Below, piece after piece: positions 25,643 to 32,630 of a stretch of 64,000 bases of DNA. How positions within the stretch are numbered: position 1 is the first letter of the stretch; the number at the start of each line of letters is the position of its first letter. The notes under the pieces are model-generated. The model was not told the DNA's origin, ran no database searches, and was given only the letters and a program-made list of their open reading frames with translations. The stretch is from contig DAOUBS010000247.1 of assembly GCA_034432435.1 (NCBI GenBank), forward strand, positions 53,735-117,734, in the 5' to 3' direction. The stretch is from JANWYT01 sp034432435. Lineage in GTDB: Bacteria; Chloroflexota; Anaerolineae; Aggregatilineales; Phototrophicaceae. Position numbers and translations under genes: made by a program.

Positions 25643-25948
25643 TCAGGCTGCTGGCTCGTTTGTCGGTTCTCCGGCATATGCCAGCACGATCTGTTCGCGG
25701 GGGATATTTGCTTGAAGCAGCGCGTCTACCAGTGGCTTATCGTTCACGTCGCGCTCAATGACGATTCGATCGCCAACTAGCCGCACGATCAAGCTCACAT
25801 CGACGATTCGCTTGTCTGGCAGATACCCGACAGAGACGACGGTGAAGGCTGTCCCATCTTTGCTCTCGGTCAGATAGCTGTAGCCGTTCAGCGCATCCCC
25901 GACATAACCTTCTAGCGTTTGCCTGAGCGTTTCAATCAGTCGATCCAC
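25643..25948 (-). CDS. xisI: XisI family protein
   Basis: Small protein of 101 residues with the XisI pattern: an N-terminal helix (MDRLIETLRQTLEGYV), VSVGYLPDKRIVDVSLIVRLVGDRIVIERD (in parts) and the family ending DALLQANIPREQIVLAYAGEP. In the Anabaena fdxN element XisH and XisI are needed for XisF-driven excision, but the pair is widespread without that element and its molecular role is unclear. It starts with GTG and overlaps the end of xisH by 13 nt, so they are coupled. It lies between the 47-bp direct repeats. Confidence 0.88.
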   Translation of the reverse strand: MDRLIETLRQTLEGYVGDALNGYSYLTESKDGTAFTVVSVGYLPDKRIVDVSLIVRLVGDRIVIERDVNDKPLVDALLQANIPREQIVLAYAGEPTNEPAA

Positions 25949-26343
25949 ACGATAAGCTCCTCACGCTCGGGGTCAAACACAATCAAACGGACTCTGTTGT
26001 GCCTGAGCGTTTGCTGTGCAATTGTCTCACTCAGAATACCACGATAGGCAGCTTCAGGCACAGCCATGTAAAGCGGCAGATCGATTCTAAGATACTCAAG
26101 TGCCGCGCGGCACACGATGTACTTGCCGATAGCACTTGCGAGATACTCGACCGGCGAGGCTCCCCCTTCAAAGCCTTTGACTTCGATCAGGATAGTTAGG
26201 CTTTGTTCTGCTTTGCCAGCCTTGATGTCGATCCACAATCGGCGCTGCTCTAAGACAATGGCGACCTGTTCGGTGATCCGCGACCAACCTGCTTTCTGCA
26301 AAGCGCGGATCACAGCGTCATGGTGGCGGTCTTTGGCGGGCAA
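25936..26343 (-). CDS. xisH: XisH family protein
   Basis: Partner of XisI, 135 residues. The family start KDRHHDAVIRALQKAGW is followed by LWIDIKAGKAEQ and LTILIEVKGFEGGASPVEYLASAIGKY. The spaced Asp and E-V-K fit the PD-(D/E)XK nuclease fold, so a nuclease-like role is plausible, though no activity can be claimed. Translation begins with TTG; GGAG 6 nt upstream supports it, and the first residues match other XisH proteins. No serine recombinase such as XisF is present in the window. Confidence 0.9.
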   Translation of the reverse strand: MPAKDRHHDAVIRALQKAGWSRITEQVAIVLEQRRLWIDIKAGKAEQSLTILIEVKGFEGGASPVEYLASAIGKYIVCRAALEYLRIDLPLYMAVPEAAYRGILSETIAQQTLRHNRVRLIVFDPEREELIVWID

Positions 26344-26374
26344 GGGCTGCTCCGAAGCGAGTTCTTGCGCGCTG

Positions 26375-26421
26375 TTAGTGAGCGCCGCGCTGCCATTGGC
26401 CGGTGACTTGGCCTGCGCGCG
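26375..26421 (+). repeat. 47-bp direct repeat, copy 2
   Basis: Identical to 25583-25629. On the minus strand it encodes RAGQVTGQWQRGAH and the TAA stop of the first COG0523 gene. Confidence 0.9.
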
Positions 26422-27442
26422 AGGGCATCGGTTGGGTACAGGCTTCCAACATCGCGCGCAGCGCTGCTGCGTCTACCCCGCCGTGCGTGCCGATGAAGAC
26501 GATCTGATTGCGCGGTCGCGTGTCGCCCCACTGGTCGGCCAACGTCAAGCCCGCGCGCTTGCCCACGAGGTGAAAAACGGCCATATGCTCAGGGATATCT
26601 TGTAAGTAGACCACCCCCTTGGCGCGGTAGATCGTCTTGGGCAGCTTGTTGACAAAGTCGCGGAAAGCGTCCAACGAGATGGGCTGCTCCGATGACCAGC
26701 TCCACGTGCTGTAGACCAGCGTGTGATCATGATCATGATCGTGGTCATGGTCATGATCGTGGTCGTGGCCCTCGGCGCTGTGGACGTGCACATCGCGCGC
26801 CTCGCGCTGGTAGACACGCTCGGGCGCGAAGTGACCTACCCCAACGACCAGCTCCGGCGGGACGTTGGCATAGGTGGCCTCTAAGATGCGGGCACGCGGC
26901 GAGAAGCCTTCAATCGCCTCCCTCACTTGCGCCAGATACTGCGGCGTCACCGTGTCGACTTTGTTGAGGATGACGATATCGGCCATCTCAAGCTGAGTGA
27001 TGCCGAGGCTGAGGTCTTCCGTCCCCAGCGTCAAGAAGTTTTCGGCGTCCACAACGGTGATAATGCCCTCGAGCTGAACGAAGTACTGCAACTCTGGCAT
27101 GCGGAAGGTCATCGCCACCGCCACAGGGTCGCTCACGCCGCTCGTCTCGATCACGATATAATTAGGACGATCCTTGCGGTTCACGAGTTTGAGGATCGCA
27201 TCGACGAGGTCGCCGCGGATCGTGCAGCAGATGCAGCCGTTCGAAAGGCTGACCGTCTCCCCTTCCACGCCTACGACCAACTGGCTGTCGATGTTGATCT
27301 CCCCAAAGTCGTTGACCAACACAGCCACTTTCAGCCCGTGGTCAGCGTGCAGGATGTTGTTCAGCAGGGTCGTCTTGCCGCTGCCCAAGAAGCCGCTGAT
27401 AATCGTGATCGGGATCGGATGTTGAATCGGCACGTAACTCAT
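26375..27442 (-). CDS. COG0523 (CobW-like) GTPase with His-rich loop
   Basis: G3E-family GTPase acting as a metal chaperone or insertase. Walker A is GFLGSGKTTLLNNIL (about residues 17-31). The metal-binding GCICCT motif is near 69, IVIETSGVSDP is Walker B-like, and ILNKVD is the base-specificity motif. A run of alternating His-Asp (about residues 226-240) suits binding of zinc or another divalent metal. A C-terminal CobW domain follows (IYRAKGVVYLQDI, QIVFIGTHGG). The final 14 residues lie in the 47-bp repeat. It follows its paralog by 24 nt, so both are one operon, probably responding to zinc limitation. Confidence 0.9.
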   Translation of the reverse strand: MSYVPIQHPIPITIISGFLGSGKTTLLNNILHADHGLKVAVLVNDFGEINIDSQLVVGVEGETVSLSNGCICCTIRGDLVDAILKLVNRKDRPNYIVIETSGVSDPVAVAMTFRMPELQYFVQLEGIITVVDAENFLTLGTEDLSLGITQLEMADIVILNKVDTVTPQYLAQVREAIEGFSPRARILEATYANVPPELVVGVGHFAPERVYQREARDVHVHSAEGHDHDHDHDHDHDHDHTLVYSTWSWSSEQPISLDAFRDFVNKLPKTIYRAKGVVYLQDIPEHMAVFHLVGKRAGLTLADQWGDTRPRNQIVFIGTHGGVDAAALRAMLEACTQPMPSRAGQVTGQWQRGAH

Positions 27443-27466
27443 GGGTGATCTATCCTCATCAAATCG

Positions 27467-28528
27467 TTAGCTTTTACGACGCAGCCAGTTGAGCGCAAGA
27501 TCGGCAAGGCGGCTGAGTTCGTTTTTGGGGGCGTTTCTGGCAAAGCAGGCTTCAAGGCGGCGTTCCATGTCTTGCGGGTCGATCGAGCCATGCGCCCCGA
27601 TGAACACCAACTGGCTGTAGGGGGGGTGATCGTCCCACATTTGACCGAGGAAGGTCAGGCTAGCGCGCTTGCCCACCACTTGCAGCACTCCTGCACGATA
27701 CGGCGATTCCAGCAGGTAGAGAAATCCTTTGGCGCGGTAAATCGTGTTGGGCAGTTGATCGACCATCTGCTGCACAGCGCGCGCGCTTAGCGGCTCATGG
27801 CTCGTCCAGCTCCATGTGTCAAAGATGAGGCTGTGATCGTCGTGGTGGTGATCGTGGTGAGGTTCCCCTGCTTCATGCACGTGGACATCCTGCGGCTGGT
27901 GGCTCGGCGGCGTCAGGCCGCTGTAAAGCCCCACGTCAAGCAGCACCTCCAGCGGGGCGCTGCTGTAGGTCGTCTCGATGATGCGGGCGCGCGGGGTGAT
28001 CTTGGTCACGAACTGGCGCACCTTCTGGCGCTGAACGTCGTCGATCAAATCGATCTTGTTCATCAGGACGATGTCGGCTGTGCCGATCTGGTTGAGCGCG
28101 AGAATCTCGTTCTTTTTCGGGATGTCAAGAATTTGGTCGCTGTCGATAACGGTCAGGATGCTGTCGATGCGGACACGCGGGATGGCCTTGAACGTCAACG
28201 CGACGTCGATCGGGTCGCTTACGCCGCTCGTCTCCACGATGATGTACTCTGGCGCGTCAGGGCGATCCAGCAGCGCGAGGGTCTCTTTGAGAAAATCCTC
28301 GTTGATCGTGCAGCAGATACAGCCGTTCGACAGGCTAACGGTGTTCGTCTTCTCGTCAACAGCAACGATCATCTGGCTGTCGATGTTGATCGACCCAAAG
28401 TCGTTGACCATCACCGCTACTTTGAGGCCGTGGTCAGCCGTCAGCAAGCGGTTCAAGAGCGTTGTTTTGCCTGCGCCTAGAAACCCTGTCAAAATAGTGA
28501 GTGGGGTCGGCTGTGAAGGGATGGTCAT
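27467..28528 (-). CDS. COG0523 (CobW-like) GTPase, paralog
   Basis: Second G3E GTPase, 353 residues from MTIPSQPTPL, with GAGG 5 nt before the ATG. It has GFLGAGKTTLLNRLL (Walker A), GCICCTI (metal site), VETSGVSDP, LMNKIDL and a shorter histidine-rich insert (GEPHHDHHHDDHS, about residue 230). The C-terminal domain shows TIYRAKGFLYLLESP and QLVFIGAHGS. It is clearly related to the next gene, so a duplication within the operon is likely. Sixteen nucleotides before its start lies a 17-bp palindrome that could be the operator of a metal-sensing Fur-family regulator. Confidence 0.9.
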   Translation of the reverse strand: MTIPSQPTPLTILTGFLGAGKTTLLNRLLTADHGLKVAVMVNDFGSINIDSQMIVAVDEKTNTVSLSNGCICCTINEDFLKETLALLDRPDAPEYIIVETSGVSDPIDVALTFKAIPRVRIDSILTVIDSDQILDIPKKNEILALNQIGTADIVLMNKIDLIDDVQRQKVRQFVTKITPRARIIETTYSSAPLEVLLDVGLYSGLTPPSHQPQDVHVHEAGEPHHDHHHDDHSLIFDTWSWTSHEPLSARAVQQMVDQLPNTIYRAKGFLYLLESPYRAGVLQVVGKRASLTFLGQMWDDHPPYSQLVFIGAHGSIDPQDMERRLEACFARNAPKNELSRLADLALNWLRRKS

Positions 28529-28543
28529 GGTTACCTCACGATT

Positions 28544-28560
28544 ATGATACTTAGTATCAT
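28544..28560. promoter_or_regulatory. 17-bp palindrome, candidate metal-regulator operator
   Basis: ATGATACT and AGTATCAT are perfect 8-nt arms around a single central T. They lie just upstream of the COG0523 operon, where Zur boxes are usually found. The sequence is not an exact match to the Bacillus or enterobacterial Zur consensus, so the regulator is inferred. Confidence 0.5.
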
Positions 28561-28571
28561 TTAAGTTGTCC

Positions 28572-28595
28572 AGTAGGGACATGGCCTGCCGCGTC
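28572..28595. repeat. GCCTGCC-type intergenic repeat
   Basis: GTAGGGACATGGCCTGCCGC closely matches the minus-strand reading of 1591-1612 (GTAGGGACAAGGCCTGCC). Confidence 0.45.
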
Positions 28596-28715
28596 ACCTG
28601 AAGAGGATAACGCCGCTCTTGTGTAATGAGAGGCGTCTCCAACTTGAAGACGTCTCAATCACACACTCACGCCTTAACACGACGATAAACGACCGCATGC
28701 TATAGTAAGCAAATT

Positions 28716-29885
28716 GTGCCCAATGATGAAAGCCTAATCGTGTCCAACTATCAAAACCTGCGAGAGGTGACAGCGCTTTTTCTGCGCCTCGGGTTGACTG
28801 CGTTTGGCGGGCCAGCCGCGCACATTGCCATGTTTTATGACGAAGTCGTGAAGCGGCGTGAGTGGGTGAGCGACGAGCGCTTCATGGATCTGTTAGGCGT
28901 GACAAACCTCATCCCCGGACCGAACAGCACCGAGATGACGATGCACATCGGCCATGAACGCGCAGGCTTGCTTGGGTTGATCGCGGCTGGGGGGTGCTTC
29001 ATCCTGCCCGCGGCGCTGATCGTAGGCGTGCTGGCGGCGGTTTACGTCGAAGCGGGCAGCACCCCCGCGGCGCAGGGGCTGCTCTACGGCGTCAAGCCAG
29101 TAGTGATTGCGGTGATCCTGCAAGCCATTTACTCGCTGTTGAGCAAAGCACTGAAAACGTGGCTGCTGCGAGGGGCCACGCTGATCGTGTTCGGGCTGGC
29201 GCTGCTCCACGTTAACGAGATCGTGCTCATCTTGGTCACAGGTATGGCCATCCCGCTCATTCAACGCGCGCAGCGCTGGAAGCAGCAGGGCACACACAGC
29301 GTCAGCTTGTGGGCGGTTCCGCTGCTGTTTCAGATCGGGATCGGCGCGGCTGGCACTGTTCCTGTATCGCTCGGGACGCTGTTCCTGACCTTCTTGAAAA
29401 TCGGCAGCGTGCTGTACGGCAGTGGTTACGTGCTGCTCAGCTTCCTGCGCACGGATTTTGTCGTTGAGCTGGGCTGGCTGACTGAGCAGCAGCTGCTTGA
29501 TGCGGTGGCTGTGGGGCAGCTGACGCCCGGGCCGCTGTTCACAACGGCAACATTTGTGGGCTACCTCGTGTTGGGCGTGCCGGGCGCGATCGTCGCCACA
29601 GTTGGAATCTTCCTGCCGTCGTTCTTGCTCGTCTGGATGATCCGACCGCTCGCGCACTACCTACGCCAATCTGAGGCGGCCAGCCACTTTCTGGACGGGG
29701 TCAACGCGGCAGCGCTGGCCTTGATGGCCGCCGTCACGGTGCAGCTCACGCAGGCGGCTATCGTCGACTTGCCGACGCTGCTGCTGGCCGTTGTGGCCGC
29801 GGTAGCGGTCATCCGTTTCAAGGTGAACAGCACGTGGTTGATCGTGCTGGGGGCTGTCATTGGGCTGGCGATCAATTCGTGGTAA
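28716..29885 (+). CDS. chrA: Chromate transporter (ChrA family, two-domain)
   Basis: Integral membrane transporter of the CHR family, long form with two homologous halves. The first half shows TAFGGPAAHIAMF and the signature NLIPGPNSTEM with the following glycine-rich segment. The second half repeats the pattern as GYVLLSFLRTDFV and AVGQLTPGPLFTTATFVG. About ten to twelve membrane segments are visible over 389 residues. Some members export chromate; many have unknown anion substrates. The start is GTG at 28716, without a clear ribosome site; a GTG eight codons in is an alternative. It is transcribed away from the COG0523 operon. Confidence 0.88.
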   Translation: MPNDESLIVSNYQNLREVTALFLRLGLTAFGGPAAHIAMFYDEVVKRREWVSDERFMDLLGVTNLIPGPNSTEMTMHIGHERAGLLGLIAAGGCFILPAALIVGVLAAVYVEAGSTPAAQGLLYGVKPVVIAVILQAIYSLLSKALKTWLLRGATLIVFGLALLHVNEIVLILVTGMAIPLIQRAQRWKQQGTHSVSLWAVPLLFQIGIGAAGTVPVSLGTLFLTFLKIGSVLYGSGYVLLSFLRTDFVVELGWLTEQQLLDAVAVGQLTPGPLFTTATFVGYLVLGVPGAIVATVGIFLPSFLLVWMIRPLAHYLRQSEAASHFLDGVNAAALALMAAVTVQLTQAAIVDLPTLLLAVVAAVAVIRFKVNSTWLIVLGAVIGLAINSW

Positions 29886-29937
29886 CGCCTCATAGGCAGA
29901 TAGAACGTCGCTATTTGGTCAAAACAACTAAAAAAGC

Positions 29938-30024
29938 GCGTGTGACGCCTACATCTCGATCACTTGCAAAAGTCTTAAAACAATGGACAATTACCGATGT
30001 GGTGAAACCATTTTGTTCACACGC
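29938..30024 (+). other. Inverted repeat in the leader of the BMP binding-protein gene
   Basis: GCGTGTGA (29938-29945) and TCACACGC (30017-30024) could pair across a 71-nt loop, followed by CTTTTGTTT and the ribosome site. No known purine riboswitch motif was recognised. Confidence 0.25.
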
Positions 30025-30047
30025 CTTTTGTTTAAGGAGAGAAGCTT

Positions 30048-31127
30048 ATGCTTAAGAAACTGCTGTTTGCTGTGCTTGCGGGCCTGTTGATCGTTGGAGC
30101 GCTGCCCGCCGCAGCCCAAGACATCGACAATGTTTGCCTTGTCACGGACATTGGTCGCATCAACGATGGCACGTTCAACCAATATGCCTATGAAGGGATG
30201 ATGCGGGCGGTTGAAGAGTTCGACCTCGATTCTAGCTTCATCGAGACCACCGCTGAGACGGACTACGCCGCCAACATCAACACTTGCATTCAAAGCGGCG
30301 CACAGATCATCGTGACGGTGGGCTTCTTGATTGCAGATGCCACGCTGACCGCAGCGCAGGAAAACCCCAACCTCTACTTCATCGGGGTTGATCAATTCGT
30401 CATGGACGGCCCGACCAACTACGTCGGCATTCAGTTCCGTGAGGATCAGGCGGGCTTCCTCGTAGGCACGCTGGCCGCGCTGGTGGCAGAAGATCAAGAC
30501 CTGAGCGCCGTCGCGGGCGTCTACGGCGTCGCCATTCCGCCGGTCGTGCGCTTCCGCAACGGGTTTGAGCAAGGCGTCCGTTTCATCAACCCTGAGCTGC
30601 CTGTGCTGGGCACTTATATCGACAGCTTCATCGCCCCTGACCGCGGCGCAGCAGCGGCAGCGCAGTTCATCGGTGAGGGCGCAGGCGTGATCTTCGGCGC
30701 GGGCGGCCCGACTGGCTCCGGTGCGATTCGCGCGGCAGCCGAGGCAGGCGTCTTCGTCATCGGCGTTGACCAAGACGAATACTTCACCACCTTCGGCGGC
30801 GGCGAAACGACCGGCGCGGAGTTCCTCATCAGCAGCGCCCTCAAGCAGGTCGATGTGGGCGTCTACGACATGATCGCTGCGCTGGTAAATGGTGACATGG
30901 ACGCCTTCCCCGGCGGCTCCAACTACGTCCTCGACGTGGCCAACGGCGGCATCGGCTTCGCGCCCAAGCACGACGCCGACATCGACGACACGATCTATGA
31001 AGCAGTCGCTGGGATACTCGAGCAGATGATTGCCGGTGAAGTCGAGACTGGCGTTGATCCCGTCACGGGCAACTTGATCGAGGAAGAAGAAGCTGAACCG
31101 ACCCCCGAGGCGACGCCTGGCGCGTAG
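30048..31127 (+). CDS. BMP-family ABC transporter substrate-binding protein
   Basis: Exported receptor of the basic-membrane-protein family (PnrA-like), which typically binds nucleosides. The signal peptide ends ALPAAAQ with no lipobox cysteine. The mature part starts DNVCLVTDIGRINDGTFNQYAYEG and has the family's TVGFLIADAT, QFREDQAGFLVGTLAA and VIFGAGGPTGSGAI segments. A Glu/Pro-rich tail closes the 359 residues. GGAGAG precedes the ATG. It is a single-gene unit with its own terminator. The matching two-permease/one-ATPase set lies at 50282-55303 on the other strand, its likely transporter. Confidence 0.9.
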   Translation: MLKKLLFAVLAGLLIVGALPAAAQDIDNVCLVTDIGRINDGTFNQYAYEGMMRAVEEFDLDSSFIETTAETDYAANINTCIQSGAQIIVTVGFLIADATLTAAQENPNLYFIGVDQFVMDGPTNYVGIQFREDQAGFLVGTLAALVAEDQDLSAVAGVYGVAIPPVVRFRNGFEQGVRFINPELPVLGTYIDSFIAPDRGAAAAAQFIGEGAGVIFGAGGPTGSGAIRAAAEAGVFVIGVDQDEYFTTFGGGETTGAEFLISSALKQVDVGVYDMIAALVNGDMDAFPGGSNYVLDVANGGIGFAPKHDADIDDTIYEAVAGILEQMIAGEVETGVDPVTGNLIEEEEAEPTPEATPGA

Positions 31128-31142
31128 TGACCAGTGCTTTAG

Positions 31143-31174
31143 AACGCCCTCCAAAAGATGGGGGGCGTTTTTTT
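31143..31174 (+). terminator. Rho-independent terminator of the BMP binding-protein gene
   Basis: AACGCCCTCC pairs with GGGGGGCGTT across AAAAGAT, followed by seven T. Confidence 0.92.
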
Positions 31175-31275
31175 GTTGATGGCTGCTGCTGTCATTTTCG
31201 ACGATCGTTGTTAAAATTGAACCTAAATGAGCAGCTTCTCAATTTATCTTGTTTTCAAACAAAGGAGAACACTTT

Positions 31276-32559
31276 ATGGCTCAAAATCGTGTTACAGTGC
31301 TCCGCGCGTTGGCGATCATCGCCATCCTTATGATGATGATTGCCCCCGTCGCGGCGCAGTCGGCGTCTAGCCCGCTCATCATCGAAAGCTGGCGCAATGA
31401 CGACCTGCCCATCTGGCGTGACGTCATTATCCCAGCGTTTAACGCCCGTTACCCCGATATCCGCGTTGAGTTCCAGCCATCCCCCCCTGCTGATTACAAC
31501 GGCCTCTTGAACGGCAAGCTTGAGGCAGGCACGGCAGGCGATTTGATCACCTGTCGCCCGTTTGACGCCTCGCTCGCGCTGTTCGAACGCGGCTTCCTCG
31601 CATCCCTGAATGACCTGCCGGGGATGGAGAACTTCAGTGATGTGGCCAAGAGCGCTTGGATCACCGACGACGGCAGCGACGTCTTCTGCGTGCCGATGGC
31701 GGCGGTCATCCACGGCTTCTACTACAACGCGGACATATTTGAAGAACTGGGCTTGACAGAACCAACAACCGAGAGTGAATTCTACGCCGTGCTGGACGCG
31801 CTCAAGGCGGCAGGCATCGAGCCGCTTGTGATGGGCACGGCCGACCAATGGGAAGCGGCGACGGTCGGCTTCCAGAACATCGGCCCCAACTACTGGGCAG
31901 GTGAAACCGGGCGGTTGGGCCTTATCAACGGAGAAGCCAAGTACAACGATGAGAACTTCTTGGCCGCGTTTGAGGCGCTGGCACGCTGGCGTCCTTACTT
32001 GATCAGCGGCTATCAGGGCGTCCGCTATCCCGACGCGCAGAGCGCCTTCACGCTAGGGCTGGGCGCGATCTACCCCGGTGGCTCATGGGAAATCACCGGC
32101 TTTGAGGCCAACGCCGACTTTGAAATCGGCGTGTTCAAGCCGCCGGTGCCCGATGGCCAAGAGACCTGCTACATCAGCGACCACACCGACATTGCGCTAG
32201 GCATGAACGCCGCCCTGACCGGCGAACGGCGCGAAGCGGCTCTCACCTTCCTCTCGTGGATGACCACCCCTGAATTCGCGGAACTCTACAGCAACGCGCT
32301 GCCGGGCTTCTTCAGCTTGTCGAACGCAGACATCACGCTGGAAAATCCGCTCGCGCAGGAGTTTTTGAGCTGGCGCAGTGAGTGCGAGAGCACCATCCGC
32401 AGCAGCTACCAAATCCTGAGCCGCAACAGCGAGTTCAACAACGAAAACGACCTGTGGAGCGCCAGCGCTCGCCTGCTCAACGGTGAGCTGACCCCGAAGG
32501 AAGCGGCTGACTTTGTTCAGTCCAACCTCGAACGCTGGTACGGGCCACAACAGCAGTAA
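31276..32559 (+). CDS. Extracellular sugar-binding protein (family 1)
   Basis: Exported MalE-like receptor of a CUT1 carbohydrate importer, 427 residues. The signal peptide MAQNRVTVLRALAIIAIL... ends APVAAQ without a lipobox. The mature protein has IIPAFNARYPDIRVEFQ, AGTAGDLITCRP, a central GFYYNADIFEELGLTEPTTESEF hinge region and GLGAIYPGGSWEI. The ATG has AAAGGAG 8 nt upstream; an earlier ATG nine codons back lacks one. No permease or ATPase is adjacent. The MalFG-type pair at 20791-22596 is the nearest candidate. A strong terminator follows. Confidence 0.88.
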   Translation: MAQNRVTVLRALAIIAILMMMIAPVAAQSASSPLIIESWRNDDLPIWRDVIIPAFNARYPDIRVEFQPSPPADYNGLLNGKLEAGTAGDLITCRPFDASLALFERGFLASLNDLPGMENFSDVAKSAWITDDGSDVFCVPMAAVIHGFYYNADIFEELGLTEPTTESEFYAVLDALKAAGIEPLVMGTADQWEAATVGFQNIGPNYWAGETGRLGLINGEAKYNDENFLAAFEALARWRPYLISGYQGVRYPDAQSAFTLGLGAIYPGGSWEITGFEANADFEIGVFKPPVPDGQETCYISDHTDIALGMNAALTGERREAALTFLSWMTTPEFAELYSNALPGFFSLSNADITLENPLAQEFLSWRSECESTIRSSYQILSRNSEFNNENDLWSASARLLNGELTPKEAADFVQSNLERWYGPQQQ

Positions 32560-32571
32560 ACCAACCCTCAG

Positions 32572-32604
32572 GGGGCACGGGGCTGGCCGTGCCCCTTTCC
32601 TCTT
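32572..32604 (+). terminator. Rho-independent terminator
   Basis: GGGGCACGG and CCGTGCCCC are perfect 9-nt arms around GGCTGG, followed by TTTCCTCTTT, 13 nt past the sugar-binding protein stop. Confidence 0.85.
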
Positions 32605-32630
32605 TGACCTCATATTCTCAGGATCGCGCT

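Larger units (their letters stand above)
25583..26421. mobile_element. Candidate xisHI insertion bounded by 47-bp direct repeats
   Basis: Two identical 47-bp repeats 792 bp apart enclose exactly xisH and xisI, with no transposase or recombinase gene. Copy 1 is continuous with the alpha-glucosidase end. Copy 2 forms the last 14 codons and stop of the COG0523 gene. Removing one repeat plus the interior would leave the two convergent genes overlapping by TTAG, the same arrangement as at 14618-14621. Insertion with a long target duplication, or site-specific integration, is inferred. Confidence 0.5.

Noticed and set aside
26727..26767. ATCATG/GTGGTC-like simple repeat
   Set aside because: It is the His-Asp-rich metal loop of the COG0523 protein, not a separate repeat element.
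29991..31154. Long open frame (about 387 codons) opposite the BMP binding-protein gene
   Set aside because: Antisense to a clear exported receptor with full family motifs. GC-rich codons leave the complementary frame open, and its translation resembles no protein.
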